This document shows, piece by piece, positions 8,186 to 18,006 of a DNA stretch of 51,397 nucleotides (the stretch's first letter is position 1; the number at the start of each line of letters is the position of its first letter). The notes below the pieces were generated by a model that was given only the letters and a program-made list of their open reading frames with translations, made no database searches and was not told the DNA's origin. Source of the DNA: an uncultured Clostridia bacterium (GTDB taxonomy: Bacteria > Bacillota > Clostridia > Oscillospirales > Acutalibacteraceae); NCBI GenBank assembly GCA_904397205.1, contig CAJFOO010000003.1:1-51397 (forward strand), given 5' to 3'. The position numbers and the translations under genes were made by a program.

Positions 8186-9316
8186 ATGGCTTTTGAGATT
8201 GATAATGAAATTGACGATACCGTCCAAATAAAAGTAATCGGCGTAGGCGGCGGCGGCGGTAACGCCGTAGACCGCATGATTGCCGCCGGGGTAAAGGGTG
8301 TGGAGTTTATCACTGTCAACACCGACCGGCAGGCGCTCCAGCGTTCGAAAGCAACCCAGAAAATCCAGATTGGTGAAAAAGTAACCCAGTGCAAGGGCGC
8401 CGGCGCGAAACCGGAAGTGGGTGAAAAAGCTGCCCAGGAAAGCCGGGAAGCCATTGCCGCCGCGATCCGCGGGACGGACATGGTGTTCATTACAGCAGGC
8501 ATGGGCGGCGGTACAGGCACTGGTGCCGCACCGATTGTAGCCGAAGTGGCCCGCGATATGGGCATCCTGACGGTGGGCGTGGTGACTAAGCCGTTTGCTT
8601 TTGAAGGCAAGCGCCGTATGGAACAGGCGGAAGCCGGCATTGCTGCCCTGCGGGAGCATGTGGATTCCCTGGTGGTGATCCCGAATGAACGCCTGCACTT
8701 GGCCACGGAACAGAAGATCACCCTGCTCAATGCGTTTACCATTGCGGATGACGTGCTGCGCCAGGGTGTGCAGAGTATTTCCGACCTGATCAAGCTGCCG
8801 GGCATTGTCAACCTGGACTTTGCGGATATCACTTCCGTGATGAAGGATGCCGGCTATGCCCACATGGGCGTAGGACATGCCACCGGAAAGGACAAGGCTT
8901 CGCAGGCGGCAAAAATGGCCATCTCCAGCCCGCTGCTCGAAACCTCCATCAGCGGGGCCAGAGGGGTTATCATCAACATTACTTCTTCGCCTGACATTGG
9001 GCTGGACGAGGTCACCGTTGCTTCGGAGATGATTGCCGAAATGGTGCATCCCGACGCCAATATCATTTGGGGTACTGCATTTGATGAGAACATGGAAGAT
9101 GAAATGAGCGTGACCGTTATTGCGACCGGTTCGGATGAAAATCTGCTGGCAATGGAACAAAGCTCGAAAAAGCCGGAATCCGATTCCAAGAACCTGTTCT
9201 CTTCTTCCAGCCCGGATGCAAAGACAGCTCCTCCGCCGGAGCCCAGAGGCACCCTGGATGATGATGACGATACCTTTACCGACATTATGTCTATCTTTAA
9301 TGGAGGCAGGAAGTAA
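8186..9316 (+). CDS. ftsZ: Cell division protein FtsZ
   Basis: Tubulin-like GTPase that forms the division ring under the membrane. 376 residues. Seen: N-terminal [14 protein letters not shown], the tubulin signature [16 protein letters not shown] (about residues 107-122), the NxDFADI synergy loop region ([10 protein letters not shown]), then an acidic/serine linker. The C-terminal peptide ends [16 protein letters not shown], unlike the IPxFLRxR peptide of model species that binds FtsA/ZipA/SepF. ATG start with AAGGGGGAG upstream. Own promoter at 8073 and a strong terminator behind it. Confidence 0.97.
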   Translation: MAFEIDNEIDDTVQIKVIGVGGGGGNAVDRMIAAGVKGVEFITVNTDRQALQRSKATQKIQIGEKVTQCKGAGAKPEVGEKAAQESREAIAAAIRGTDMVFITAGMGGGTGTGAAPIVAEVARDMGILTVGVVTKPFAFEGKRRMEQAEAGIAALREHVDSLVVIPNERLHLATEQKITLLNAFTIADDVLRQGVQSISDLIKLPGIVNLDFADITSVMKDAGYAHMGVGHATGKDKASQAAKMAISSPLLETSISGARGVIINITSSPDIGLDEVTVASEMIAEMVHPDANIIWGTAFDENMEDEMSVTVIATGSDENLLAMEQSSKKPESDSKNLFSSSSPDAKTAPPPEPRGTLDDDDDTFTDIMSIFNGGRK

Positions 9317-9356
9317 TCTGGTTCTTGTTATAGTGGACAAATCCCCCTGAACATAA

Positions 9357-9389
9357 TAAAAAGCCAGGATACCGTATCCTGGCTTTTTT
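9357..9389. terminator. Bidirectional terminator between ftsZ and glgA
   Basis: AAGCCAGGATAC and GTATCCTGGCTT form a 12-bp stem (9361-9385) with a CC-type minimal loop; an A-run precedes and a T-run of seven follows, so it can stop transcription from both the ftsZ side and the converging glgA side. Confidence 0.93.
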
Positions 9390-9403
9390 GTTTTTCAGGT
9401 GGT

Positions 9404-10837
9404 TTATTGACCGGTCAGTTCCCGGTAGAGGTGGATGTACTGTTTAGCGGAAGCCCCCCAGCTGTTGTCGCACTTCATGGCCCGTTTCATGAGGATTTGC
9501 CATCCTTCCGGGTTGGCGTATCCGCTTAAAGCCCGGTGTACGGCATGGATCATATCCCCGCTGTGGTAAGAAGAAAAGGTAAACCCGTTGCCTTTTTCAT
9601 CCCCGCTGTCGGTGATGGAATCCCGCAGCCCACCGGTTTCCCGCACTACCGGGATCGAACCATACCGCAGGGCAATCATTTGGGAGAGCCCGCACGGTTC
9701 GCTCTTGGAAGGCATGAGGAAAATGTCGGATCCGGCATAAATTTTGCGGGAAAGCTCCGGCACAAACCCATGGCAGGCTACCAGCCGGCCGGGGAATTTT
9801 TCCTGCATGTCCCGGAAATAACTTTCGTATTCCCAGTCCCCCGAGCCTAAAATCACAAATTGCAGGTTGGTTTCCCACAAAAGCTGCTCGAGTCCTTCTT
9901 TCACGAGATCCAGCCCTTTTTGGGCAACCAAGCGGGTCACCATGCCGATTAAGGGGAGGGAAGGATTTTGTTCCAAACCCAGCCGTTCCTGTAGTTTTTG
10001 TTTGTTGACAGCCTTCCCCGCGGGATCGTCAGCGTTATAGGGGGCAAAAATGTCGGGATCGCTGGCAGGATCGTAGCTTTTCGTATCGATACCGTTGAGG
10101 ATGCCGGACAGCTTCCAGGAACGCTCGCGGAGGATCCGGTCAAGCCCGTGGGAGAACCAGGGGTTTAAAATTTCCTGCGCATAGGTGGGGCTGACCGTAT
10201 TGATCCAATGGCTGCACTCAACGGCCCCCTTGAGGAAATTGACGCATTTATCGTATTCGATGAGGGAGACCTCGGAATCCGGGATCCCAAGCACGTCCCG
10301 TGTAAGCTCCAGGCCGTATTTCCCCTGGTACTGGATGTTATGGATGGTAAACAGGGTTTTGATTTGGGAGTACCATTCGTTGTGGACATAGAACAGCTGG
10401 AAATAGACGGGCGTAAGGGCAGTCTGCCAGTCGTTGCAGTGGATCACGTCGGGCTGGAAATCAATGCAGGGAAGCATTTCCAGGATAGCCCGCGAAAAAA
10501 ACGCAAACCGTTCCGCGTCGTCGTAGTGCCCGTAAATACCGCTGCGTTTAAAATAATACTGATTATCAATAAAATAATAGATGACGCCGCCTACCTTGTA
10601 TTCAAAGATACCGCAGTATTGCCGCCGCCAGGCCACGGGGACGGATAAACTTGTGAGGAATTTCATATTGTCCCGGTATTCCTGCGGGATATCTTCGTAT
10701 AACGGCATAACTACCCGGCAGCCAATCAATCGCTGACGCAGGGCCTGGGGAAGGGAACCAGCGACATCCCCCAGCCCGCCGGTTGCAATAAATGGCTGCG
10801 CTTCGCTCGTGCAATATAATACTTTCAAAAGTTTCAC
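9404..10837 (-). CDS. glgA: Glycogen synthase (ADP-glucose, GT5)
   Basis: Transfers glucose from ADP-glucose to the growing alpha-1,4-glucan in the cytosol. 477 residues, the normal length. Seen: N-terminal LYCTSEAQPFIATGGLGDVAG (short form here: EAQPF then ATGGLGDV, the ADP-glucose loop, with Ala where E. coli has Lys), IHNIQYQG, and the C-terminal nucleotide-binding part PSKSEPCGLSQMIALRYG and RETGGLRD. Last gene of the operon, 31 bp behind glgD. Start: GTG 10837 (MKLLKVLYC) close behind AGAAAGG; TTG 10828 is the alternative. Upstream residues of the open frame overlap the glgD end and are unlikely. Confidence 0.95.
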   Translation of the reverse strand: MKLLKVLYCTSEAQPFIATGGLGDVAGSLPQALRQRLIGCRVVMPLYEDIPQEYRDNMKFLTSLSVPVAWRRQYCGIFEYKVGGVIYYFIDNQYYFKRSGIYGHYDDAERFAFFSRAILEMLPCIDFQPDVIHCNDWQTALTPVYFQLFYVHNEWYSQIKTLFTIHNIQYQGKYGLELTRDVLGIPDSEVSLIEYDKCVNFLKGAVECSHWINTVSPTYAQEILNPWFSHGLDRILRERSWKLSGILNGIDTKSYDPASDPDIFAPYNADDPAGKAVNKQKLQERLGLEQNPSLPLIGMVTRLVAQKGLDLVKEGLEQLLWETNLQFVILGSGDWEYESYFRDMQEKFPGRLVACHGFVPELSRKIYAGSDIFLMPSKSEPCGLSQMIALRYGSIPVVRETGGLRDSITDSGDEKGNGFTFSSYHSGDMIHAVHRALSGYANPEGWQILMKRAMKCDNSWGASAKQYIHLYRELTGQ

Positions 10838-10868
10838 CAACCTTTCTGGTATGTTTCTTTCAGACAGG

Positions 10869-11987
10869 TTATACGATGCTGCCTTTTCGGATAAACATCG
10901 GATAAGAGTCAAATCCTGTCAGCGTGCGCTGATCCCGGATAAGGACGTCTTTATCTGCAATCACATAATTCAGCCGGCATCCCGTGCCGATCACGGTGTC
11001 CTGGAGGATCACACAGTTTTCCAGCCGGGAGCCTTTGCCTACCTTGACCCCGCGGAATAAGATGCAATTATCCACTTCCCCCTCAATTACGCAGCCGTCG
11101 GCTACCAGGGAACTGCGGATTTGGGAACCAAGGCCATAGCGGGCGGGCATGTCGTCGCGCACCTTGGTATAGATTGGGCGTTTGGGATTAAAAAGCTGGC
11201 CGCGTACGGCAGGGTCCATCAGTTCCATGTTGGCCTGGTAATAGTCCAGAGGGGAACAGATCGTATGGCAGTACCCAGAAAATTCATACCCGTAATAGGA
11301 ATAGCTGGACAGGCTGCGCAGGAGGAGATCGCGTTTGAAGCTGTACAGGTTGCGGCTGACGCAGTCGTCAATGAGCTGCACGAGCAAATCCCGGCGGAGC
11401 AGGTACATATTCAGCCCGTAACAGCAGGCCCCTGGTTCTTTTGGGGCAACCAGCAGGTTGTTGACCCGGCCGTCCGGTTCCATTTGCAGCACGATGGGAT
11501 TGCTCATTTTTTCGGGCGGGGCTCCGCGGGTATACACGATGGTGAGATCCGCGCCCTGCTGCACATGGAAATCCACCATTTCGCGGTAGTCGATGTTGCA
11601 GATGACGTCGCAGTCGCTCAGCAGGACGAACTCTGCGGACTTGGAGGATACCAGGAACCGGCGGATCGAATACAGTGATTCGATCCGGCTGCTGTGGGGA
11701 TTTCCTCGAGGATCGAACGGGGGAAGGAGAAAAAGCCCTTCGCGCTTGCGGGATAAATCCCAGGCTTTGCCCGAACCAAGGTGATCCATCAGCGACTGGT
11801 AGTTGTTCTCGGTAATCACACCCACCTTGCTTATCCCGGAGTTGACCATATTCGACAGGGGGAAATCAATCAGGCGGTAGCGCCCGCCAAACGGGATGGA
11901 AGCCATAGTGCGCCGTTCGGTGAGTTCCCGTACTTTATCGTCGTGTATGTTGGCGAATAACACACCCACTACATTGTTGCCATGCAT
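10869..11987 (-). CDS. glgD: GlgD, regulatory subunit of glucose-1-phosphate adenylyltransferase
   Basis: GlgC paralogue that in Firmicutes forms a mixed tetramer with GlgC and modulates its activity. 372 residues: an N-terminal nucleotidyltransferase fold ([22 protein letters not shown], quoted in part) and a C-terminal left-handed beta-helix with hexapeptide repeats ([17 protein letters not shown]). The GlgC loop [10 protein letters not shown] is not kept: the N-terminus reads [16 protein letters not shown], as expected for the weakly catalytic subunit. Its ATG overlaps the end of glgC by 19 nt, with an AAGGAGAAAG site inside glgC, so the two subunits are probably translated together. Confidence 0.93.
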   Translation of the reverse strand: MHGNNVVGVLFANIHDDKVRELTERRTMASIPFGGRYRLIDFPLSNMVNSGISKVGVITENNYQSLMDHLGSGKAWDLSRKREGLFLLPPFDPRGNPHSSRIESLYSIRRFLVSSKSAEFVLLSDCDVICNIDYREMVDFHVQQGADLTIVYTRGAPPEKMSNPIVLQMEPDGRVNNLLVAPKEPGACCYGLNMYLLRRDLLVQLIDDCVSRNLYSFKRDLLLRSLSSYSYYGYEFSGYCHTICSPLDYYQANMELMDPAVRGQLFNPKRPIYTKVRDDMPARYGLGSQIRSSLVADGCVIEGEVDNCILFRGVKVGKGSRLENCVILQDTVIGTGCRLNYVIADKDVLIRDQRTLTGFDSYPMFIRKGSIV

Positions 11988-13210
11988 AGTTCTTTCTCCT
12001 TGCTGTTGGTTTCTACGTCAATCATCGCCTTGGGGGGCAGTACGGCGGCTTCCGGTATCACACAGTTTTCCCCAACTACGGCGATCCCCCAGGCGTCCAT
12101 GTCCTGCATGTCTTCCGGACGGGCCCCAATGACAGCATTCCGGCACACCACGGCGTTTTCCCCAATGATCGCGTACTGTACGCACGCGCCTTCCTCCACC
12201 ACCGCGCCCGGCATGAGGATGGAATCCCGCACGACCGCCCCTTCGCCGACGGTAACCCCTTCAAACAGCACGGTAAAATCAATCTGCCCATAGACGTTGC
12301 AGCCTTCGGTAATGAGGGAATTCTGTACCTGGGCATGGCCGCCGATATAATGGGGAGGCATGACCGGGTTGCGGGAATAGATTTTCCATTTTTCCTCGCT
12401 CAGATCCAGCTCGATCTTGGGATTGAGCAGATCCATATTCGATTCCCACAGGCTGTTGATGGTGCCTACATCCTTCCAGTATCCCGAAAATTCATAGGCC
12501 ATCATGCGTTCCCCGGCGGCCAGCATGGCGGGCAGTACGTCGGAACCAAAATCATTGGAGGAAGCGGGATTTTGTTCGTCCGCGATGAGGTATTGCCGCA
12601 GCTTCTCCCACGAAAAGACATAGATTCCCATGGAGGCCTTGTTGCTTTTGGGAACCTTGGGCTTTTCATCGAATTCGTAAATCGAACCGTCGGGCCGGGT
12701 GTTCAAAATCCCGAACCGCGACGCTTCTTCCATGGGCACCTCGATTTCCGCAATGGTACAGGCGGCATGGTTCTTTTTGTGGTAGTCCACCATCTTGGAG
12801 TAGTCCATTTTATAGATGTGGTCGCCTGAAAGGATCACCACATAGTCGGGGTCGTAGCGTTCGATAAAGTGCATATTCTGATAAATGGCATTTGCAGTCC
12901 CTTTGTACCAGTCGGATTTGTTGCTGTGCTGATAGGGGGGAAGGATATGTACGCCGGCATTCATCCGGTCCAGATCCCATGGCTGGCCGTTGCCGATATA
13001 ATCGTTGAGCACCAGAGGCTGGTATTGGGTGAGCACTCCTACCGTCTTGATGCCGGAATTGACGCAGTTGGAAAGCGGGAAGTCGATGATGCGGTATTTC
13101 CCGCCGTACGGCACGGCCGGCTTGGCGAGGTTTTTGGTCAGCACGCCCAGGCGGCTGCCTTGTCCGCCGGCCAGCAGCATGGCGACCACTTCTTGTTTCG
13201 GTAACAACAT
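11969..13210 (-). CDS. glgC: Glucose-1-phosphate adenylyltransferase (GlgC)
   Basis: Makes ADP-glucose from glucose-1-phosphate and ATP, the controlled step of bacterial glycogen synthesis. 413 residues. Seen: [16 protein letters not shown] nucleotide loop, [25 protein letters not shown] (metal/substrate site), [17 protein letters not shown], and a C-terminal beta-helix. Start ATG 13210, 12 nt behind AAAGGAGG; the open frame extends upstream but has no better site. Follows glgB by 37 bp and overlaps glgD. Confidence 0.95.
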   Translation of the reverse strand: MLLPKQEVVAMLLAGGQGSRLGVLTKNLAKPAVPYGGKYRIIDFPLSNCVNSGIKTVGVLTQYQPLVLNDYIGNGQPWDLDRMNAGVHILPPYQHSNKSDWYKGTANAIYQNMHFIERYDPDYVVILSGDHIYKMDYSKMVDYHKKNHAACTIAEIEVPMEEASRFGILNTRPDGSIYEFDEKPKVPKSNKASMGIYVFSWEKLRQYLIADEQNPASSNDFGSDVLPAMLAAGERMMAYEFSGYWKDVGTINSLWESNMDLLNPKIELDLSEEKWKIYSRNPVMPPHYIGGHAQVQNSLITEGCNVYGQIDFTVLFEGVTVGEGAVVRDSILMPGAVVEEGACVQYAIIGENAVVCRNAVIGARPEDMQDMDAWGIAVVGENCVIPEAAVLPPKAMIDVETNSKEKELCMATM

Positions 13211-13247
13211 GGCTCTTGAATTCCTCCTTTTAGAATCCCGTCCGTCT

Positions 13248-15299
13248 TCAGGCAGAAGGGAGCTTGCTTTTAGACGCCCGGTTGGTTTTTGGGGCCGTCT
13301 TGGGTTTTGCAGGGGAAACCGGTACTTTTTTACGCGCTGTCCCGGCTTCTGCCAGGGCTGGGGCTGGCTTTTTCGGTTTTTTGCGTTTACACTTGAAATA
13401 CAGGGCCGACATGGCGGGCAAGGTAAGCGACAGGCTTTGGTCATGGCCATGCATGGGGATGGGTTCCGTATGGATAGCGTCCCCGTTGGATATCCCTTTC
13501 CCTCCGAACCGTTCGGCGTCCGTGTTGAAAATCTCGGTGTATATGCCGTCGAACGGCGCGCCGATGCGGTAATTTTCCCGCTGTACCGGTACAAAATTGC
13601 ACACAATCAGGATTTCATTGCCGCTTGCATCAAACCGCCGGAAAGCAATTACACTTTGTTCATTGTCGTCGTGGGCGATCCAGGCAAAGCCCTCCCAGGA
13701 GAAATCTACCTGCCACAGGCAAGGGCATTCCAAATAGAAGTGGTTGAGGGCCTGGAAAAAGGCATGGGCGTGCTGGTGCAGCGGATATTCCAGGAGCTGC
13801 CAGTCGAGTTCCTTCTCATAGTTCCACTCTGCAAACTGCCCCAGTTCCGTACCCATGAAGATCAGCTTTTTCCCCGGATGGGCCATCATGTAGGCCATAA
13901 AGGTTTTGAGATTGGCGAGTTTTTCTTCGTGGGAGCCCGGCATCTTGTTCAGAAGGGAACCTTTGCCGTGTACGACTTCGTCGTGTGAGATGGGCAGGAT
14001 GAAATTCTCCGAAAAGGCATAGAAAAAGGAAAAGGTCAGATTATCGTGGTTGAACTTGCGGTGGATGGGATCCAGCGACATGTAATGGAGCATATCGTTC
14101 ATCCAGCCCATATTCCACTTATAATTGAAGCCCAGACCGCCGCAGTAGGTGGGTTTGGATACCAGGGGCCAGCAGGTGGATTCCTCGGCAATCATCAGGA
14201 TCTCGGGCGCTATGGCAAAAACTGCCTCGTTGAGCTTTTGCAGGAACGCCACCGCTTCGAGGTTTTCCTTGCCGCCGTCCTTGTTGGGTACCCATTCGCC
14301 GTCCTTGCGGCTGTAGTCCAGATAGAGCATGGATGCGACGGCGTCCACCCGGATCCCGTCGATATGGTATTTTTTTACCCAGAATACTACGCTGGAAATC
14401 AGGAAGCTGAGTACCTCGCTGCGGCCGTAATCAAAGACCAGCGTGCCCCAGTCGCGGTGTTCCCCCTTGCGGGGATCGGCGTACTCGTAGCAGGGGGTGC
14501 CGTCAAACCGGGCCAGGCCGGACTCGTCCTTGGGGAAATGCGCGGGCACCCAGTCCATAATTACCCCAATCCCCGCCTGATGGAGCGTATCCACAAATGC
14601 CATAAACTCCTTGGGCTCCCCATAGCGTGAGGTGGGGGCGAAATACCCGGTGACCTGGTACCCCCAGGAAGCATCGAGCGGGTATTCGGTGATGGGCATG
14701 AGTTCCACATGGGTGTAGCCCATTTCGTGGATATACGGGATTAGCTCTTCCGCCAGCTTCCCGTAGGAAAAGACATGGCCGTCCGCATACCGCCGCCAGG
14801 ATCCCAGATGGATTTCGTAGATATTGACGGGCTGGCTGTAATGCGGTTTTCTGGCCTTTTGGCGGAACCAGGCTTCGTCATGCCATGCATACCCCTCGAT
14901 ATCGTAATATTTGGAAGCCGTGCCGGGCCGGGTTTCAAAGTGGTAAGCGTACGGGTCGCTTTTGAGCCGGGTTTTGCCGTCCTCGCACACAATGCAGAAT
15001 TTGTATGCGGCGTAGGGTTCGAGGACAAAAGGCAGGAAAGTTTCCCACACGCCGTCGCTGATGGTCTGCAAGGGGAATTCGCCTTCTTTCCATTTGTTGA
15101 AATCCCCTGCAATGGACACGCGAAGGGCATTGGGGGCCCACACGCGGCAGATCATGCCTTCCCTGCCGTCTAGGATAGTTTTATGTACGCCCATAAACTC
15201 ATATGCCTGATAGTTGGCGCCTTGATGAAAAAGGTATAGCGGCACGTTGTTTTCTTCCGGCCGTGCGGCGGTGTTGGGGGTATTTTGCTGTTTTGGCAT
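13248..15299 (-). CDS. glgB: 1,4-alpha-glucan branching enzyme (GlgB) with Lys/Pro-rich tail
   Basis: Forms alpha-1,6 branches in glycogen. 683 residues: N-terminal CBM48-like domain ([19 protein letters not shown]), GH13 catalytic barrel with [11 protein letters not shown] (nucleophile Asp), IAEESTCWP (acid/base Glu) and [14 protein letters not shown] (third catalytic Asp), and a C-terminal all-beta domain. The last ~48 residues (after [11 protein letters not shown]) are Lys/Pro/Ala/Thr-rich low complexity, not part of the usual fold. First gene of the operon. Start ATG 15299, behind AAAGGAAG; the frame is open further upstream but runs through the promoter at 15345-15372. Confidence 0.95.
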   Translation of the reverse strand: MPKQQNTPNTAARPEENNVPLYLFHQGANYQAYEFMGVHKTILDGREGMICRVWAPNALRVSIAGDFNKWKEGEFPLQTISDGVWETFLPFVLEPYAAYKFCIVCEDGKTRLKSDPYAYHFETRPGTASKYYDIEGYAWHDEAWFRQKARKPHYSQPVNIYEIHLGSWRRYADGHVFSYGKLAEELIPYIHEMGYTHVELMPITEYPLDASWGYQVTGYFAPTSRYGEPKEFMAFVDTLHQAGIGVIMDWVPAHFPKDESGLARFDGTPCYEYADPRKGEHRDWGTLVFDYGRSEVLSFLISSVVFWVKKYHIDGIRVDAVASMLYLDYSRKDGEWVPNKDGGKENLEAVAFLQKLNEAVFAIAPEILMIAEESTCWPLVSKPTYCGGLGFNYKWNMGWMNDMLHYMSLDPIHRKFNHDNLTFSFFYAFSENFILPISHDEVVHGKGSLLNKMPGSHEEKLANLKTFMAYMMAHPGKKLIFMGTELGQFAEWNYEKELDWQLLEYPLHQHAHAFFQALNHFYLECPCLWQVDFSWEGFAWIAHDDNEQSVIAFRRFDASGNEILIVCNFVPVQRENYRIGAPFDGIYTEIFNTDAERFGGKGISNGDAIHTEPIPMHGHDQSLSLTLPAMSALYFKCKRKKPKKPAPALAEAGTARKKVPVSPAKPKTAPKTNRASKSKLPSA

Positions 15300-15344
15300 A
15301 GCGATAACTTCCTTTCCTGGTATCCCGTCTGTCTGGTTAGTTTT

Positions 15345-15372
15345 ATCATACCACAAATGAAAAAAATAGCAA
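15345..15372 (-). promoter_or_regulatory. Sigma-A promoter of the glgBCDA operon
   Basis: On the minus strand TTGCTA (15372-15367), 16 bp, TATGAT (15350-15345), about 46 bp before the glgB ATG. The rest of the 370-bp gap 15300-15669 is AT-rich near the promoter; a TATAAT at 15459-15464 on the plus strand has no matching -35 box, and I see nothing else in the gap. Confidence 0.65.
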
Positions 15373-15669
15373 GGGGGCTTTCGTTTATTTTCGCGCGTTT
15401 TTTCAAATAAGTTGGAGATTAGTTGGGTAAAATGTATAAAAAAATACCGCCGTGCTTGTATAATAGGGTTGCACAGGGATTCCTTTGCCAGAGGCCGGAA
15501 CCGATTGGGAACAGGGGAGGAACGATTGTGTGTTTTTTGTGAAGGCTGTCTGAAAACCAGGGGGAGAAAACAGGAAGGTTTCTCCCGGGAATTTTCAAAT
15601 TCCTGCCATGTGGATTTCACAAACGGGGGGTACAATAAAAGCATCCCAAATACGAAAGGAGTGTGATAC

Positions 15670-16164
15670 ATGCGAGGAAAACCCCTGGTTCTTGCCCTGT
15701 GCGCGGCTGGTGTCTGCCTGGCGTTTGCCGGATGTGCGGGCACCGAAAATTCTACCGGAGAGGCTTCTTCGGAAGAAGACAGGAATGGAACCGGCAGCTC
15801 TTCTTACTCCGCTACATACGGGACTTCCAGCGGGGAAGAAGACACATCGAGCGCGGGCCTTGACGGGTCGAGTGAAGGAGGTACAGCTTCCTCGAGCATG
15901 GTCGAAGGCATTACCGCAGAAATTCAGGAGCTGGCTCTTGCGGAAGCAGAGGCGTATTATCAAGAGAACGGAAGTGACGCACCGGCTCTTACCCTGTGTA
16001 CGGAAGAGGATCGATACGCCGTTTACCAGGCGGCCTATGAGCCTGGCGAGTTGGTGATCTTTGAAGCTGCGGACAGCTCCGACGCAAGCGGGACGGTAAA
16101 ATATCTGACGCTTGGTTTCTCCAGTTCAACGGGGGAATGGAGTGTATTGAGCGACAGCTATTAA
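15670..16164 (+). CDS. Secreted lipoprotein of unknown function
   Basis: 164 residues. Signal peptide MRGKPLVLALCAAGVCLAF followed by a lipobox AGC (Cys about residue 21), so it should be lipid-anchored on the outer face of the membrane. Residues 22-75 are a Ser/Thr/Gly/Glu-rich linker; the last ~90 residues form a small, acidic domain (ALTLCTEEDRYAVYQAAYEP, TVKYLTLGFSSSTGEWSVL) that I cannot assign. ATG with AAAGGAG (about 15655-15661). Monocistronic by position; the gene before it is divergent and a terminator-like hairpin lies 165 bp downstream. Confidence 0.85.
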   Translation: MRGKPLVLALCAAGVCLAFAGCAGTENSTGEASSEEDRNGTGSSSYSATYGTSSGEEDTSSAGLDGSSEGGTASSSMVEGITAEIQELALAEAEAYYQENGSDAPALTLCTEEDRYAVYQAAYEPGELVIFEAADSSDASGTVKYLTLGFSSSTGEWSVLSDSY

Positions 16165-16328
16165 CTCTCCGGCAACTGTACAAAGGTTAAAGTTTCCCTT
16201 TTTGTTTTCATTGCAGTTTTTTGTCTAAATACTCTTTCTTTTTCCTTACCCCAAAATACCTAAAATACTTTATATTCCTTTTAATTTTTCTTTGTTTTGA
16301 AATGTGGACGGAAATAGTTCGGATGGGT

Positions 16329-16362
16329 CCTCGGCAGGTTGAGCGCTGCCGGGGATTTTTTT
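16329..16362 (+). terminator. Intrinsic terminator or attenuator between the lipoprotein and symporter genes
   Basis: CCTCGGCAG (16329-16337) pairs with CTGCCGGGG (16346-16354), one G-U pair, loop of 8 nt, followed by seven T. It stands 165 bp after the lipoprotein stop and 57 bp before the symporter start. The stretch 16190-16310 between is strikingly T-rich and AT-rich compared with the rest of the window; no open frame is seen in it. It could end the lipoprotein transcript or sit in the symporter leader. Confidence 0.75.
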
Positions 16363-16418
16363 GCATGGCTGCACGGTTTGTCTCATATGCTTAAGGGGAG
16401 AAGGAAGGAGGGAACGCC

Positions 16419-17804
16419 TTGACGCAATGGCTGGAGCAAGCCAACCGGTGGATACAGCCGGTGCTTTGGGGATGGCCGGTGCTCCTTGCGATTTTGCTTG
16501 CGGGAGTCCTGTTTTTCGTGCGCCTGAAAGGGTTCCCTCTGACGCACGTCCGCCTGTGGATGCGCAAAACCCTGGGGAGCCTGTTTTGCCGCCGCCGGAC
16601 TTCGGGAGAGGGGAAGGGGATTTCTTCCTTCCAGGCGCTGACCACCGCGCTGGCAGGGTCCATCGGCACAGGGAATATTGTCGGTGTGGCGACGGCCCTG
16701 ACGATCGGGGGGCCGGGGGCGATCTTCTGGATGTGGGTATCCGCGGGATTGGGGATGGCCACGATGTATGCAGAAACGGTGCTCGGGATGCGGTACCGGC
16801 AAACGGACGGGCAGGGGGGATTTCTCGGCGGCGCGATGTATTATCTGGAATACGGCCTGAAGTGCAAAAGCCTGGCGGTGGTGTTTGCCGGGGCGTGCGT
16901 GCTGGCTTCGTTCGGGATGGGGAACCTGGCGCAGTCGAATTCCATGGGGATGGCGATCCAGGGTGCGTTTGGGATCCCGCCGTTTTGGACGGGGCTGGTT
17001 ACCGCCGTTTTGCTGGGGATGATCCTCACCGGAGGGATCCGGCGCATCGCCCGGGTGACGGAAAAGCTGGTGCCGGCCATGTCGCTGTGCTATTTGCTGG
17101 CGGGATTGGCAGTTTTGGCGGTGTTTTGGCACAGGATCCCGCAGGCGTTCGGGCAGATCTTTGCCGGGGCGTTCGGCTTTTCGGAGGTCCTCGGGGGCGT
17201 GGGAGGATACAGCCTCGGGGCAGCCCTGCGCACGGGGGTATCCCGCGGGATTTTCACCAATGAGGCGGGGCTGGGCAGCTCCGTCATGGCGCACGCGGCT
17301 TCTGACGCCAAGGAACCGGCGGAACAGGGCATGTGGGGGATTTTCCAGGTTTTTATCGATACCATCGTGGTTTGTACGATTACGGCGCTATGTATTTTGT
17401 GTACCGGCGTGCTGGATACTGGTCTGGATGGCGCGGCGCTCAGTGCGGCGGCGTTCCAGAGTGTGTTTGGCCGGGGCGGGCAGTGGCTGGTTGCAGTGGC
17501 CATTCCCTTTTTTGCGTTTGCGACGATGCTGGGCTGGTCGTATTATGGGGAATGTGCGCTGCGCTATTTGTGCGGATTGGGTGTATTCGGGCTGCGGCAT
17601 AGCCGGGGGATCGTGCTTTCGTACCGCCTGATGTTTTCTGCGGTCACGCTTCTGGGCTGTCAAATGGATCTGCACCTGGTGTGGAGCCTTTGCGATACCC
17701 TCAATGGCTGCATGGCGATCCCCAACCTGTGCGCGCTGTTCGGGCTTTCGGGGGAGGTGGCGCAGGAGACCCGGGGCTATCTGCAAAAACGGAAACCAAC
17801 ATAA
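16419..17804 (+). CDS. Alanine/glycine:cation symporter (AGCS family)
   Basis: Sodium-coupled uptake of alanine, glycine or glutamine-like amino acids (DagA/AlsT/AlsT-like). 461 residues, about ten membrane helices. Family motifs seen: FQALTTALAGSIGTGNIVGVA (quoted in part: LAGSIGTGNIVGVATAL) near residue 70, GPGAIFWMWVSAGLGMATMYAE, GGAMYYLEYGL, GIFTNEAGLGSSVMAHAA (the GxxxxEAGxGS motif, about residue 280) and FAFATMLGWSYYGE. Start: TTG 16419 behind GGAAGGAGGG. The exact substrate cannot be told. A terminator follows at once. Confidence 0.93.
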   Translation: MTQWLEQANRWIQPVLWGWPVLLAILLAGVLFFVRLKGFPLTHVRLWMRKTLGSLFCRRRTSGEGKGISSFQALTTALAGSIGTGNIVGVATALTIGGPGAIFWMWVSAGLGMATMYAETVLGMRYRQTDGQGGFLGGAMYYLEYGLKCKSLAVVFAGACVLASFGMGNLAQSNSMGMAIQGAFGIPPFWTGLVTAVLLGMILTGGIRRIARVTEKLVPAMSLCYLLAGLAVLAVFWHRIPQAFGQIFAGAFGFSEVLGGVGGYSLGAALRTGVSRGIFTNEAGLGSSVMAHAASDAKEPAEQGMWGIFQVFIDTIVVCTITALCILCTGVLDTGLDGAALSAAAFQSVFGRGGQWLVAVAIPFFAFATMLGWSYYGECALRYLCGLGVFGLRHSRGIVLSYRLMFSAVTLLGCQMDLHLVWSLCDTLNGCMAIPNLCALFGLSGEVAQETRGYLQKRKPT

Positions 17805-17845
17805 AAACCCAGCCGGGGATCCCTTTCCGGCTGGGTTTCTATTTT
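17805..17845 (+). terminator. Terminator of the symporter gene
   Basis: AAACCCAGCCGG (17805-17816) and CCGGCTGGGTTT (17827-17838) make a 12-bp stem with a 10-nt loop, followed by CTATTTTCC. Confidence 0.85.
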
Positions 17846-17862
17846 CCTGAAAAAGAAAAGCG

Positions 17863-17891
17863 TGGCAAACGCCCGCCGCGCGTGGTATAAT
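17863..17891 (+). promoter_or_regulatory. Probable promoter of the GNAT gene
   Basis: TATAAT at 17886-17891; TGGCAA (17863-17868) at 17 bp is only a weak -35 match, so this promoter may be weak or need an activator. Confidence 0.45.
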
Positions 17892-17952
17892 GGGCAAAGA
17901 GAGCGGGCGATTGTCCGAACGCAGAGAAAAATTTCTGAAAGAGGGCTTGTAT

Positions 17953-18006
17953 ATGGCCTATGAGGATGACATTACGATGCCATCAGAAAGGAGGGGGCTC
18001 CTATGA
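17953..18006 (+). CDS. Possible 17-residue leader peptide overlapping the GNAT start
   Basis: ATG 17953, about 8 nt behind GAGGG, encodes MAYEDDITMPSERRGLL; its TGA stop overlaps the ATG of the next gene (ATGA at 18003-18006). The AAAGGAGGG site of the next gene lies inside it. This arrangement would couple translation of the acetyltransferase to the short frame, but a frame this short can arise by chance. Confidence 0.3.
   Translation: MAYEDDITMPSERRGLL

Noticed and set aside
9700-10837. Ala instead of Lys in the GlgA ADP-glucose loop as an inactivating change
   Set aside because: ATGGLGDV or ASGGLGDV loops are common in clostridial glycogen synthases as far as I recall, so this is probably normal variation.
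13005-13988. 327-residue plus-strand frame across the glgC-glgB junction
   Set aside because: Antisense to glgC and glgB, which are certain; no ribosome binding site or motif.
15459-15464. TATAAT as a promoter for the lipoprotein gene
   Set aside because: No -35 box at a fitting distance and about 200 bp from the gene; TACAAT at 15631 likewise lacks a -35 box.
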